Origin: Mycolicibacterium iranicum
GTDB taxonomy: Bacteria > Actinomycetota > Actinomycetes > Mycobacteriales > Mycobacteriaceae
DNA length: 64,000 nucleotides
Assembly (NCBI RefSeq): GCF_014190915.1
Contig: NZ_JACHVU010000004.1
Span: 310,001-374,000 of the forward strand
Direction of reading: 5' to 3'
Positions within the stretch are counted from its first letter, which is position 1. Every line of letters begins with the position of its first letter. Below the pieces are notes generated by a model, which made no database searches, had not been told where the DNA came from, and saw nothing but the letters and a program-made list of their open reading frames with translations. This document shows, in pieces, positions 51,416 through 60,852 of the stretch. A program made the translations under genes and the position numbers.

Positions 51416-52942
51416 ATGGCAATCGATCCACGCACACCGGTGATCGTCGGCGTCGGGCAGTTCACGGAACGCATCGATGACCCCACCTACCGCGGCATGT
51501 CGGCCGTCGACCTGGCCACCGCGGCGGTGCAGGCCGCGCTCGCCGACACGGGCGCCGACCCGGCCGCTGTCGCCACGGCCGTCGACACGGTGTTCGGCCT
51601 GCGTCAGTTCGAGATCTCCGGACCCATGCCCGCGGTGCTCGGCAAGTCCGACAACTATCCGCGCTCGGTGATGAACCGGCTCGGAGGCGACCCCGCGCGG
51701 GTCGTCCTGGAGCCCGTCGGTGGCCAGAGCCCGCAGAAGCTCGTGACAGAAGCAGGCACGCTCATCGCCGGCGGTGATGCCGACGTCGTGATGATCATGG
51801 GCTCCGAACCCGGCTCGACGGCCAAGTACTTCTCGAACCGCGACGACAAACCCGACTTCACCGAGCACGTCGGCGGTCAGCTCGAGGACCGTGGACACCA
51901 GATCTACAGTTACATCGACGAATACACCGTGACCCACGGGCTGACCGGCGCACCGGTGCAGTACGGCCTGCTCGACAACGCCCGGCGCTCCCGGCTCGGC
52001 CTGAGCGTCGACGAGTACCGGCACCAGATGGCCCAGTTGTTCGCCCCGATGTCGAAAGTGGCGGCGAAGAACCCCTTCTCGTCCTCACCGGTCGAACGCT
52101 CGGTCGACGAGGTCGAAACCGTCACCGACGAGAATCGGATGATCTGCGACCCCTACCCGCGATTGCTGGTGGCCCGCGACACCGTCAACCAGGGAGCGGC
52201 CGCGATCATCACGTCGGTCGAGACCGCCCGCAGACTGGGTGTGCCGCAAGACAAGTGGGTGTTCCTCCACGGCCATTCCGATCTCATCGAGCAGGGGCTG
52301 TTGGAACGGGCCGACCTCGGCGCGAGCCCGGCCGCTGTGCACGCGGCCCACGAGGCACTGCGGGTCGCCGACGTGCGCGTCGACGACATCGCCACGTTCG
52401 ACCTGTACAGCTGCTTCCCGTTCCCGGTCTTCCTGATGTGCGAGACGCTCGGGCTCACGGACGACGATCCACGCGGCCTGACATTGACCGGCGGTCTGCC
52501 GTATTTCGGTGGACCGGGCAACAGCTACTCGCTACACGCCATCGCCGAGACCGTCGCCCAGATGCGGGACAATCCGGGCGCTTTCGGCTTCGTCGGCGCC
52601 AACGGCGGCATCATGAGCAAGTATTCGGTGGGCATCTACTCGACCGAACCGGTCGAATGGCGGACTTCCCGCAGCGCGGAGCTGACGGCACAGGTGGCCG
52701 AGTTGCCGAAGGTCGCCGTGACGAAATCTCCCGAGGGAGTAGGCACGGTCGAGACGTACTCGGTGCGCTACGACTGGCCGGTGCGCACCGGGATCATCGT
52801 CGGCCGGCTCGACGACGGCTCGCGCTTCATGGCGACGACCGAGGACGCCGACCTGGTCGCGCTGATGTCCGACGGAGACCCGCTGGGCGCGAAAGTGGCT
52901 GTGCGACCGACGGACAGCGGCAACCGGGCGGTACTCGCCTAG
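51416..52942 (+). CDS. Thiolase-superfamily acetyl-CoA acetyltransferase-like protein, KstR motif upstream
   Basis: This 508-residue protein starts at ATG 51416 with AAAGGGG about 8 nt upstream. The N-terminal thiolase half has TPVIVGVGQFTERIDDPTYR and LEPVGGQSPQKLVTEAGTLI; where the nucleophile Cys is expected the sequence reads GGQSPQ, so classical thiolase chemistry is doubtful. The C-terminal half has DLYSCFPFPVFLMCETLGLT and GGLPYFGGPGNSYSLHAIAE, typical of Ltp/SCP-x-like proteins, followed by an OB-fold-like tail. It resembles Rv1867 and Rv3523-type proteins in sterol or lipid catabolism, in line with the KstR site. Confidence 0.8.
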   Translation: MAIDPRTPVIVGVGQFTERIDDPTYRGMSAVDLATAAVQAALADTGADPAAVATAVDTVFGLRQFEISGPMPAVLGKSDNYPRSVMNRLGGDPARVVLEPVGGQSPQKLVTEAGTLIAGGDADVVMIMGSEPGSTAKYFSNRDDKPDFTEHVGGQLEDRGHQIYSYIDEYTVTHGLTGAPVQYGLLDNARRSRLGLSVDEYRHQMAQLFAPMSKVAAKNPFSSSPVERSVDEVETVTDENRMICDPYPRLLVARDTVNQGAAAIITSVETARRLGVPQDKWVFLHGHSDLIEQGLLERADLGASPAAVHAAHEALRVADVRVDDIATFDLYSCFPFPVFLMCETLGLTDDDPRGLTLTGGLPYFGGPGNSYSLHAIAETVAQMRDNPGAFGFVGANGGIMSKYSVGIYSTEPVEWRTSRSAELTAQVAELPKVAVTKSPEGVGTVETYSVRYDWPVRTGIIVGRLDDGSRFMATTEDADLVALMSDGDPLGAKVAVRPTDSGNRAVLA

Positions 52943-53087
52943 AACACCGTCGACCCGACAGGCAACCGTGCCGTCTGCGACGACGCCGCAGGCGGCGACC
53001 CCGTCGAGTGCATCGGGGCCAGCGCAGGCGGCGGTCTCCTCGTGTAGGCCTCGAAATCCGGATCCCGCGGGGGCCCCCGTGCGCCGA

Positions 53088-53936
53088 TTACGCCAGCGCG
53101 CCGAGCTTCCCGGCGAGGCGCTCGACGTAGCCCGCGACCTCTGATTCGGACTTGTCGGGCAGTCCGAACAGGACCTCCGTCACGCCGAGTTCGCGCCAGT
53201 GCGCCAGCTTGTCGGCGTCGGGCTTGAAATCCAGCGCGACGATCTGCGGGGCACCGTCGCGTCCCGCGGCGGCCCACGTGTCCTGTAGCAGCTTCACCGG
53301 TTCGTCGATATCGAAGTCGCGTGGCGTGGTGATCCAGCCATCGGCCGACTTGGCGATCCACTTGAAGTTCTTCTCAGTGCCTGCGGCGCCGACCAGGATC
53401 GGAATGTGGGACTGGACGGGCTTGGGCCACGCCCACGACGGCCCGAACTTGACGAACTCGCCGTCGTACTCGGCCTCTTCCTGCGTCCAGAGTGCCCGCA
53501 TCGCCTCCAGGTACTCGCGGAGCATGGTGCGCCGGCGCCCGGGGGGCACGTTGTGGTCGGCGAGCTCGTCGGTGTTCCAGCCGAACCCGACGCCCAGCGA
53601 CACGCGCCCGCCGGAGAGGTGGTCGAGGGTGGCGATCGACTTGGCCAGCGTGATGCAGTCGTGTTCGACGGGCAGCGCCACCGCAGTGGACAGCCGCACG
53701 CGCGACGTGACGGCCGCGGCCGTGCCCAGCGACACCCAGGGGTCCAGGGTGCGCATGTAGCGGTCGTCGGGCAGCGATTCGTCGCCGGTGGTGGGGTGGG
53801 CGGCCTGCCGCTTGATCGGGATATGCGTGTGCTCAGGCACGTAGAACGTCTCGAACCCGTGCTCGTCGGCCAGCTTGGCGGCAGCCGCGGGTGCGATTCC
53901 ACGGTCGGAGGTGAACAGGACCAACCCATAGTTCAT
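53088..53936 (-). CDS. LLM-class F420-dependent oxidoreductase (Rv0953c-like), KstR motif upstream
   Basis: This is a 282-residue luciferase-like enzyme from ATG 53936 (MNYGLVLFTSDRGIAPAAAA). LADEHGFETFYVPEHTHIPI, LAKSIATLDHLSGGRVSLGV and GFGWNTDELADHNVPPGRRR give the F420-type TIM barrel. Its counterpart by order is Rv0953c. A TAGAACGTGTTCCA site starts 9 nt upstream of the ATG. It is convergent with the thiolase gene, which carries its own KstR site, so both are probably induced by sterol-derived signals. Substrate unknown. Confidence 0.88.
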   Translation of the reverse strand: MNYGLVLFTSDRGIAPAAAAKLADEHGFETFYVPEHTHIPIKRQAAHPTTGDESLPDDRYMRTLDPWVSLGTAAAVTSRVRLSTAVALPVEHDCITLAKSIATLDHLSGGRVSLGVGFGWNTDELADHNVPPGRRRTMLREYLEAMRALWTQEEAEYDGEFVKFGPSWAWPKPVQSHIPILVGAAGTEKNFKWIAKSADGWITTPRDFDIDEPVKLLQDTWAAAGRDGAPQIVALDFKPDADKLAHWRELGVTEVLFGLPDKSESEVAGYVERLAGKLGALA

Positions 53937-53944
53937 ACCGGAAT

Positions 53945-53958
53945 TAGAACGTGTTCCA
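53945..53958. promoter_or_regulatory. KstR-type operator
   Basis: TAGAACGTGTTCCA matches TNNAACNNGTTNNA and lies 9 nt before the ATG of the F420 oxidoreductase, where a bound repressor would block transcription start. Confidence 0.72.
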
Positions 53959-54022
53959 ATCCGCGGCCGCAAGTGGGGTACCTGCAGGCCTGCACGAACG
54001 GGGGCGGGGATCGGGGCGACGG

Positions 54023-54047
54023 CCGATCATGACGCCCGATCGTGACG
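54023..54047. promoter_or_regulatory. Direct repeat upstream of sfnG
   Basis: CCGATCATGACG (54023-54034) is followed one base later by CCGATCGTGACG (54036-54047), two 12-mers differing at one position. A 12-bp palindrome TGCAGGCCTGCA is at 53983-53994. These are candidate regulator sites in the 200-bp divergent region between the F420 oxidoreductase and sfnG; no regulator gene adjoins. Confidence 0.35.
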
Positions 54048-54137
54048 GCCGGACACGCGCCCGCGGATGAGCCGCGTTTCCTTCATCGCGATCCATACCC
54101 ATGACCGCGCCGCCCCGCGCCGGTTGCATGGCTGACC

Positions 54138-55268
54138 ATGACGACCGAACGCATCGCCGACCACGTCTCGTTCGCCTACTGGGTGCCCAATGTCAGTGGG
54201 GGACTGGTGACCAGCGACATCGAGCAGCGCACCGACTGGAACTACGAGTACAACAAGAAACTCGCGCAGACCGCGGAGAACAACGGGTTCGAGTACGCGC
54301 TGTCACAGGTGCGCTACGAGGCCAGCTACGGCGCCGAGTACCAGCACGAATCCACCAGCTTCAGCCTGGCCCTGCTGCTGGCCACCGAGCGGTTGAAGGT
54401 GATCGCCGCGGTGCATCCGGGGCTCTGGCAGCCCGCCGTTCTGGCCAAACTGGGGGCGACCGCCGACCAGCTGTCGGGTGGGCGCTTCGCGGTGAACGTG
54501 GTGTCGGGGTGGTTCAAGGACGAATTCACCCACCTCGGGGAGCCGTGGCTCGAACACGACGAGCGCTACCGGCGCAGCGCCGAATTCCTGCAGGTGCTGC
54601 GCAAGATCTGGACCGAGGACGATGTCGATTTCCGCGGCGACTTCTACCGCATCCACGACTTCACGCTGAAGCCCAAACCGGTGAACACGCCGCAGCGGCC
54701 CAACCCCGAGATCTTCCAGGGCGGCAATTCCACGGCAGCGCGACGCAACGGCGGCTATCACGCGGACTGGTACTTCTCGAACGGCAAGGACTACGACGGG
54801 CTGACCGAGCAGGTCGTCGAGGTGCGCGACCACGCCCGCGATGCCGGCCGCGAGGTCAAGTTCGGGCTGAACGGCTTCATCATCGCCAGGGATACCGAGA
54901 AGGAGGCGAAAGACGTGCTGCGCGAGATCGTCGCCAAGGCCAACCGGCCGGCGGTCGAGGGCTTCCGCTCGGCCGTGCAGCAGGCCGGCAACTCGACCTC
55001 CGACAAGCGCGGGATGTGGGCCGACTCCTCGTTCGAGGACCTCGTCCAGTACAACGACGGGTTCCGCACCCAGTTGATCGGTACGCCCGAGCAGATCGCC
55101 GAACGCATCGCGGCCTACCGCAGGCGCGGCGTCGACCTCATTCTCGGCGGGTTCCTGCACTTCCAGGAGGAGATCGAGTACTTCGGCGCGAGGGTGCTGC
55201 CGCTGGTGCGCGAGATCGAGGACGCCGAGCGCGACTCGGCCGACGCACCGGTGCTCGCCTCGGCATGA
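54138..55268 (+). CDS. sfnG: Dimethylsulfone monooxygenase SfnG
   Basis: This is a 376-residue flavin monooxygenase of the SsuD/SfnG group. The start is MTTERIADHVSFAYWVPNVS; KLGATADQLSGGRFAVNVVS, GWFKDEFTHLGEPWLEHDER and EIFQGGNSTAARRNGGYHAD are typical of SfnG. It converts dimethylsulfone to methanesulfinate, using FMNH2 from a separate reductase, to release sulfur. No ssu, msu or reductase gene is alongside, and the M. tuberculosis order Rv0953c-Rv0954 has no such gene. No clear Shine-Dalgarno is seen. Confidence 0.88.
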   Translation: MTTERIADHVSFAYWVPNVSGGLVTSDIEQRTDWNYEYNKKLAQTAENNGFEYALSQVRYEASYGAEYQHESTSFSLALLLATERLKVIAAVHPGLWQPAVLAKLGATADQLSGGRFAVNVVSGWFKDEFTHLGEPWLEHDERYRRSAEFLQVLRKIWTEDDVDFRGDFYRIHDFTLKPKPVNTPQRPNPEIFQGGNSTAARRNGGYHADWYFSNGKDYDGLTEQVVEVRDHARDAGREVKFGLNGFIIARDTEKEAKDVLREIVAKANRPAVEGFRSAVQQAGNSTSDKRGMWADSSFEDLVQYNDGFRTQLIGTPEQIAERIAAYRRRGVDLILGGFLHFQEEIEYFGARVLPLVREIEDAERDSADAPVLASA

Positions 55269-55433
55269 CGCGTGCGGTGCAGCGCACTGCAGGCCGTGGG
55301 CGTGACGGGGGCACTCCTGGGTGCGCTAGCGTGGTTGATCGAATCGCTCAGGCGGCTACATCACCGTCGCCGGACACCGCCGTCATCTCCGACGGCCCCG
55401 CCGGTTCCGATGCCCGCAAGCACAGGAGAGGTC

Positions 55434-56345
55434 ATGTCGTACCCACAAGGCGCGCCCGGAGGCTCCGGCTTCCCGCCCGCTCAGCAACCGACCACCCAGT
55501 TCAGCGCGCCGACTCAGCAATTCAGCAAGGTCTCCGACGCCGACCCGACGGCCGACGGCCCGAGCAAGCTGCCGCTGTACCTCAGCGTGGGGACGGCCGT
55601 GCTGGGGCTGCTGGTCTACCTGTCGAGCTTCGGCCCGCAGTTCGTGGTCTCGGCCGCCGACAGCGCCGCCGCCGCCCAGCTGGGCAGCATGACCGTGTGG
55701 ACGCTCGTCGTCGTGATCGCCGCCCTGGTCGCCGCGCTGCTGGCCGCCGTCAGCCTGTTGCCCAAGCAGGCCAACTACACCGCCGTCGCCGCAGTGGCGG
55801 CCGTCGTGGGGTTCCTGATCGTCCTCGCGGTGGTGATCTCCACGCCCAGCAATGTCTCGATCGACTGGGGCCTGTACCTCGTCATCGCGTTCTCGCTGCT
55901 GCAGGCCGCCGTCGCGGTGGTCGTGCTGCTGTTCGACTCGGGCATCATCACCCCGCCCCAGCCGCGCCCCAAGTACGACCAGCATCAGCAGTACGGGCAG
56001 TACCCCGGCGCCTACTACGGGCAGGCGCCCGGCCAGCACGGCGGACCGCAGCACCAGCAGGGTCCGCAGCAGCAGCGGCCCGGGTACCCCACCCCGTACG
56101 GCGGCGGTGGCTACCCCGGTTCCGGCCAGACGACCGGCGGATTCCCCGGCTCCGGCCAGACCACGGGCGGCTTCCCGGCCGCATCGCCGACGGGGCAGCC
56201 GACCGGTCAACAGTCCGGTCCGCCGACGCCGCCCACCGGCTTCCCGACCTACGGTCAGCCGCCGGCGAGCAACTCGCCGACCACCCAGACCCCGACGCAA
56301 CACCAGGGGCCGTCTTCCTCGCAGTCCGGTCAGTCCCCGTCGTAG
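55434..56345 (+). CDS. DUF5336 membrane protein (34-kDa antigen homologue, Rv0954-like)
   Basis: This is a 303-residue protein from ATG 55434 after AGGAGAGG. It has four membrane helices between about residues 45 and 175 (LYLSVGTAVLGLLVYLSSFG, VWTLVVVIAALVAALLAAVS, AAVAAVVGFLIVLAVVIS, LVIAFSLLQAAVAVVVLLF). A long Gln/Gly/Pro/Tyr-rich tail follows, with repeated GQTTGGFPGSGQTTGGFP. In M. tuberculosis Rv0954 is a membrane protein linked to cell-division and growth-pole proteins. The Rv0955-like gene follows after 60 nt. Confidence 0.88.
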   Translation: MSYPQGAPGGSGFPPAQQPTTQFSAPTQQFSKVSDADPTADGPSKLPLYLSVGTAVLGLLVYLSSFGPQFVVSAADSAAAAQLGSMTVWTLVVVIAALVAALLAAVSLLPKQANYTAVAAVAAVVGFLIVLAVVISTPSNVSIDWGLYLVIAFSLLQAAVAVVVLLFDSGIITPPQPRPKYDQHQQYGQYPGAYYGQAPGQHGGPQHQQGPQQQRPGYPTPYGGGGYPGSGQTTGGFPGSGQTTGGFPAASPTGQPTGQQSGPPTPPTGFPTYGQPPASNSPTTQTPTQHQGPSSSQSGQSPS

Positions 56346-56405
56346 TCTGAGCCGCGCGTGCGCGAACGTCGCGCGCCCGAGCGTCTGCGAGGAGCGGCCA
56401 AACCC

Positions 56406-57863
56406 GTGAGCACCCGGCCAGTCGGTACACGCCAGGCGCGTGAACTGCTGCGGGTCGCGTTCGGGCCGTCCGTGGTCGCGCTGGTGATCATCGCCGCAGT
56501 CGTGCTGCTGCAGCTGGTCATCGCCAACAGCGACATGACAGGAGCGCTCGGCGCCATCGCCAGCATGTGGCTGGGGGTGCACCAGGTCCCGGTGTCGATC
56601 GCCGGCAGCGCCCTCGGCACCATGCCGCTGCTGCCGGTGCTGTTGATGGTGTACGGCACGGCTCGCACGACCGCGGCTGCGACGACCAGTACGTCCTGGT
56701 TCGTGACCCGGTGGGTGGTCGCCTCGGCGCTGGGCGGACCGGTGCTCATCGCCGCGATCTGCCTGGCGGTCATCCACGACGCGGCGTCGGTGCTCACCGA
56801 CCTGCAGACCCCCGACGCGCTACGGGCCTTCGGCGGGGTGTTCGTCGTCCACGCGATCGGCGCGCTCCTCGGTGTGAGCTCCCGCATGGGGCGCCGACTG
56901 CTGCGCGGATCACCACTGCCGCACTGGCTGCCCGACGCGTTCCGGGCCGCGGCGGCGGGTGTGCTCGCCCTGATGGGCCTGTCGGGCGCACTGGTCGCGG
57001 GGTCGCTGATCGTGCACTGGTCGACGATGCACGACCTGTTCTCGATCACGGATTCGATGTTCGGACAGTTCAGCCTGGCGGTGCTGTCGGTTCTCTATCT
57101 GCCCAACGTCATGGTCGGCACGGCCGCGGTGGCGGTCGGTTCCAGCGCCCATGTGGGTCTGGCGACGTTCTCGTCGTTCACGGTGTTCGGCGGCGACGTG
57201 CCGGCGCTTCCGGTGCTGGCGGCGGTTCCGACGCCGCCCCTGGGCCCGGTCTGGGTCGCGCTGCTGATCGCTGCGGCGGTGTCCGCGGTGGCGCTCGGTC
57301 AGCAGTGCGCGCGACGGGCACTGCCGATTGCGGCCGCACTGGGCAAGGTGGCGGTGGCGGCGGGGGTCGCGGCGGCGACCATGGCGCTGCTCGGCTATGC
57401 CGGCGGGGGCCCGCTCGGGAACTTCGGCGATGTGGGCGTCGACCAGACCACCTTCGGTCCGGCGGTGTTCCTGTGGTTCGCCGGCATCGGCGGCCTCACG
57501 GCGGTCATGTCGGGCGGTGTCGCGCCGCGGGTCCGCAGGCCCAAGCCCGCACCGGAACCCGACGACGACGACATCGCAGACGACATGGCAGACGCCGACG
57601 AGGCTTCTCCCGACGACGCTTTTCCCGACGAGGTCGGTGCGTCCCCCGTCGACGACGATCCGCTCGTCGGGGACGAGCCCACCACCCAGGAGATCCCGAC
57701 CGGCGAACCGGAGCGGGACCGATCCGCGATCGTGTTCGACGGCGAGCCGGCCGTCGCCGAACGGACGTTCGTGGACAGCGCGCCGGCCGCGGATCTGGAT
57801 CCCGAGGACCACTTCGTGGTGGACGACGACGGCACCGATGAGCACCGCCGCGGCGCCCACTAG
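56406..57863 (+). CDS. DUF6350 membrane protein (Rv0955-like)
   Basis: This 485-residue protein starts at GTG 56406. About ten hydrophobic segments occupy residues 15-380 (for example [20 protein letters not shown] and [20 protein letters not shown]). The last 110 residues form an acidic, disordered tail rich in Asp and Pro ([20 protein letters not shown]). No enzymatic motif. It keeps the conserved place directly before purN. Confidence 0.85.
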   Translation: MSTRPVGTRQARELLRVAFGPSVVALVIIAAVVLLQLVIANSDMTGALGAIASMWLGVHQVPVSIAGSALGTMPLLPVLLMVYGTARTTAAATTSTSWFVTRWVVASALGGPVLIAAICLAVIHDAASVLTDLQTPDALRAFGGVFVVHAIGALLGVSSRMGRRLLRGSPLPHWLPDAFRAAAAGVLALMGLSGALVAGSLIVHWSTMHDLFSITDSMFGQFSLAVLSVLYLPNVMVGTAAVAVGSSAHVGLATFSSFTVFGGDVPALPVLAAVPTPPLGPVWVALLIAAAVSAVALGQQCARRALPIAAALGKVAVAAGVAAATMALLGYAGGGPLGNFGDVGVDQTTFGPAVFLWFAGIGGLTAVMSGGVAPRVRRPKPAPEPDDDDIADDMADADEASPDDAFPDEVGASPVDDDPLVGDEPTTQEIPTGEPERDRSAIVFDGEPAVAERTFVDSAPAADLDPEDHFVVDDDGTDEHRRGAH

Positions 57864-57873
57864 GCTCTCCAGC

Positions 57874-58503
57874 GTGCAATCCGAGGTTCGTGTGCCCCCG
57901 AGCGCGCCGGCGCGCCTGGTGGTCCTGGCCTCCGGTGCCGGTTCCCTTCTTGCCTCCCTGCTGAAGTCGGCCGTCCGGGACTACCCCGCGCGGATCGTCG
58001 CCGTCGGCACCGACCGGGTGTGCGCGGCGCTCGACATCGCCGAGGGGGCTTCGGTGCCCACCTTCACCGTCGCGTTGACCGACCACCCGGACCGCGCCGC
58101 GTGGGACCGCGCGATCACCGAGGCCGCCGCCGCGCACCAGCCCGACCTCGTCGTCTCGGCGGGCTTCATGAAAATTCTTGGCCCCGAGTTCCTTTCACGA
58201 TTCCCCGGGCGTGTGCTGAACACCCACCCGGCGCTGCTCCCTGCCTTCCCCGGGTCGCACGCGGTCCGCGAGGCGCTGGACTACGGGGTGCGGGTCACGG
58301 GCTGCACGGTGCATCTCGTGGACGCGGGGACCGACACTGGGCCCATCCTGGCCCAGCGGGCCCTTCCCGTGCTCGACGGCGACGACGAGTCGGCACTGCA
58401 CGAACGGATCAAGGTGATCGAACGAGAGCTTCTGGTCGACGTGGTGGCCTCGGTGGCGACCCGCGGTGTGACCTGGACAGGACGAAAGGCGACCCTAGGA
58501 TGA
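57874..58503 (+). CDS. purN: Phosphoribosylglycinamide formyltransferase
   Basis: This is a 209-residue GAR transformylase from GTG 57874. It has the substrate loop [19 protein letters not shown], the catalytic Asn-His in [20 protein letters not shown], and the catalytic Asp in [13 protein letters not shown]. It transfers a formyl group from 10-formyl-tetrahydrofolate in purine synthesis. The stop overlaps the purH ATG (ATGA). Counterpart of Rv0956. Confidence 0.96.
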   Translation: MQSEVRVPPSAPARLVVLASGAGSLLASLLKSAVRDYPARIVAVGTDRVCAALDIAEGASVPTFTVALTDHPDRAAWDRAITEAAAAHQPDLVVSAGFMKILGPEFLSRFPGRVLNTHPALLPAFPGSHAVREALDYGVRVTGCTVHLVDAGTDTGPILAQRALPVLDGDDESALHERIKVIERELLVDVVASVATRGVTWTGRKATLG

Positions 58504-60080
58504 GCGACAACGATTTCCGGCGGCCCATCCGGCGCGCCCTGATCAGTGTCTACGACAAGTCCGGCCTGGTGCCGCTGGCGCAGGGTCTGCACGAGGCCGG
58601 AGTCGACATCGTCTCCACGGGGTCGACCGCCAAGAACATTGCCGCAGCCGGTATCCCGGTGACCCCGGTCGAGGACGTCACAGGCTTCCCCGAAGTTCTC
58701 GACGGCCGGGTCAAGACGCTGCACCCGCATGTCCACGCTGGACTGCTCGCCGATCAGCGCAAGCCCGAACATGTTGCGGCACTTGAGCAACTCGGCGTCG
58801 CGGCCTTCGAGCTCGTCGTCGTCAACCTCTACCCGTTCACCGAGACCGTGAACTCCGGTGCCGGCGAGGACGAGTGCGTGGAACAGATCGACATCGGCGG
58901 TCCGTCGATGGTGCGCGCCGCCGCCAAGAACCACCCGAGCGTCGCCGTCGTCGTCGACCCCCTCGGCTACGACGGCGTGCTGGCCGCGGTCCGCGGGGGT
59001 GGCTTCACCTATGCCGAGCGGAAGAAGTTGGCGTCGTTGGCGTTTCGGCACACCGCCGAGTACGACGTCGCCGTGGCGTCGTGGATGGGATCGGTACTGT
59101 CGCCCGAGGAGAATGCGGCTGCTGCCGGCGGGCTGCCCCCGTGGCTGGGGTCGACGTTCCGGCGCTCGGCCACCCTGCGCTACGGCGAGAACCCGCACCA
59201 GCAGGCCGCGCTCTACACCGATGACAGCTCCTGGCCGGGGCTCGCGCAGGCCGAGCAGTTGCACGGCAAGGAGATGTCGTACAACAACTACACCGATGCC
59301 GATGCCGCGTGGCGGGCCGCGTTCGATCACGAGGACACGTGCGTCGCAATCATCAAGCACGCCAACCCGTGCGGCATCGCCGTCTCGTCGCAGTCAGTCG
59401 CCGATGCCCACCGTAAAGCCCACGAGTGCGACCCGCTGTCGGCGTTCGGCGGCGTGATCGCCGCGAACACCACGGTCTCCGTCGAGATGGCCGAAACGGT
59501 CTCGGGCATCTTCACCGAGGTCATCATCGCCCCGGCGTACGAGCCGGGCGCCGTGGAGGTGCTGTCGGGAAAGAAGAACATCCGGGTGCTGGTGGCGGCG
59601 GAACCTCAGCTCGGCGGTGCGGAATTCCGGCAGATCAGCGGCGGCCTGCTGCTGCAGCAGCGCGACGCGCTCGACGCCTCCGGGGACGATCCGAACAACT
59701 GGACGCTGGCGACCGGCGACCCGGCAGACCCTGCGACACTGGCCGATCTCGTCTTCGCGTGGCGGACGTGCCGGGCGGTCAAGTCGAACGCGATCGTGAT
59801 CGCCAAGGACGGCGCCACGGTGGGGGTGGGCATGGGTCAGGTCAACCGCGTCGACGCGGCGCGACTGGCCGTCGAACGGGCGGGCGAGCGTACCCGCGAT
59901 GCGGTCGGCGCCTCCGACGCGTTCTTCCCGTTCCCCGACGGACTCGAGACCCTGATCAGGGCCGGGGTCAAGGCCGTCGTCCACCCCGGTGGATCGGTGC
60001 GTGACGACGAGGTGACCGCGGCGGCGCAGGCCGCTGGAATCACGTTGTACCTCACCGGCGCACGACATTTCGCGCACTAG
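58500..60080 (+). CDS. purH: Bifunctional AICAR formyltransferase/IMP cyclohydrolase
   Basis: This is a 526-residue protein. The N-terminal IMP cyclohydrolase domain (about 1-200) has [40 protein letters not shown] and NLYPFTETV. The C-terminal transformylase has [15 protein letters not shown], the catalytic KH pair in [14 protein letters not shown], and [20 protein letters not shown]. It performs the last two steps to IMP. Coupled to purN. Counterpart of Rv0957. Confidence 0.97.
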   Translation: MSDNDFRRPIRRALISVYDKSGLVPLAQGLHEAGVDIVSTGSTAKNIAAAGIPVTPVEDVTGFPEVLDGRVKTLHPHVHAGLLADQRKPEHVAALEQLGVAAFELVVVNLYPFTETVNSGAGEDECVEQIDIGGPSMVRAAAKNHPSVAVVVDPLGYDGVLAAVRGGGFTYAERKKLASLAFRHTAEYDVAVASWMGSVLSPEENAAAAGGLPPWLGSTFRRSATLRYGENPHQQAALYTDDSSWPGLAQAEQLHGKEMSYNNYTDADAAWRAAFDHEDTCVAIIKHANPCGIAVSSQSVADAHRKAHECDPLSAFGGVIAANTTVSVEMAETVSGIFTEVIIAPAYEPGAVEVLSGKKNIRVLVAAEPQLGGAEFRQISGGLLLQQRDALDASGDDPNNWTLATGDPADPATLADLVFAWRTCRAVKSNAIVIAKDGATVGVGMGQVNRVDAARLAVERAGERTRDAVGASDAFFPFPDGLETLIRAGVKAVVHPGGSVRDDEVTAAAQAAGITLYLTGARHFAH

Positions 60081-60084
60081 ACGG

Positions 60085-60762
60085 GTGAACGGGGTGAGCA
60101 TGCGACGTCGCGCGGCGGTGGCAGTGGTCGGAGTCTCGGTCACGCTGGCCATGACGTCGTGCACCCGGGTGATCGACGATGCCCGGGTGGTGGCCGCCGA
60201 ACCCGGGCAGGTGTTCGGGTCGGCCGCGTCGGAGCAGGAGTGCACGCCGGTCGACACCGAACTCGTCGACGTGCCCGCCCCGGCCGGTGCGTCGGGCGAC
60301 ACCGATCCGGTGCTCCGCATCCCTCAACCGCAAGGGTGGGAGAGGATCACGGCGCTGGACTCGGAGATGATCCGGTTCGTGATGCGCAACGACGGCCTCG
60401 AGTTCGACGGGGTGGCGCCGACCGCGGTGGTCACGCTGGAATCGCATCGCGGCGAGATCACACCGCCGGAGTTCTTCGACTCGCAGCGCCGGCAGGTGAC
60501 GCAGCTCGGTGTCACCGACCTGACCCTCGAAGACACCACGCTGTGCGGTCTGCCCGCCGTCCGCGGCCACTACATGTCCCCGCTGATGGGTACGGCTGGG
60601 CCGCGGCGGGCCGAACTGCTCAGCGCCGTGATGTTCACCGAGGGCATGACCTACGGCGTGGCCGTCACGCTGCAGAGCGCCGACGAGGACGACCCGGCGT
60701 TCCGCAGCGACGCCCAGGAGATCCTCGACGGCTTCCAGATGCTGCCGCCGGGGAGCCGCTGA
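60085..60762 (+). CDS. LpqN/LpqT-family lipoprotein
   Basis: This protein has about 225 residues from GTG 60085, or 220 from ATG 60100 (MRRRAAVAVVGVSVTLAMTS). The lipobox is MTSC, so it should be lipid-anchored on the outer face of the membrane. The mature part (VLRIPQPQGWERITALDSEM, IRFVMRNDGL, AVVTLESHRGEITP) resembles the Lpp-LpqN family. It follows purH after 4 nt and may be co-transcribed, though this placement is not part of the M. tuberculosis order I recall. Confidence 0.78.
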   Translation: MNGVSMRRRAAVAVVGVSVTLAMTSCTRVIDDARVVAAEPGQVFGSAASEQECTPVDTELVDVPAPAGASGDTDPVLRIPQPQGWERITALDSEMIRFVMRNDGLEFDGVAPTAVVTLESHRGEITPPEFFDSQRRQVTQLGVTDLTLEDTTLCGLPAVRGHYMSPLMGTAGPRRAELLSAVMFTEGMTYGVAVTLQSADEDDPAFRSDAQEILDGFQMLPPGSR

Positions 60763-60852
60763 ACCGCGGATCGGCGCGGTCGACATCCGCTGCGGGCGAA
60801 ATCGCGCAGGGGGAACGGTGCCTAATCCAGCAAGCAGTCGTAGCTTGGAGAG

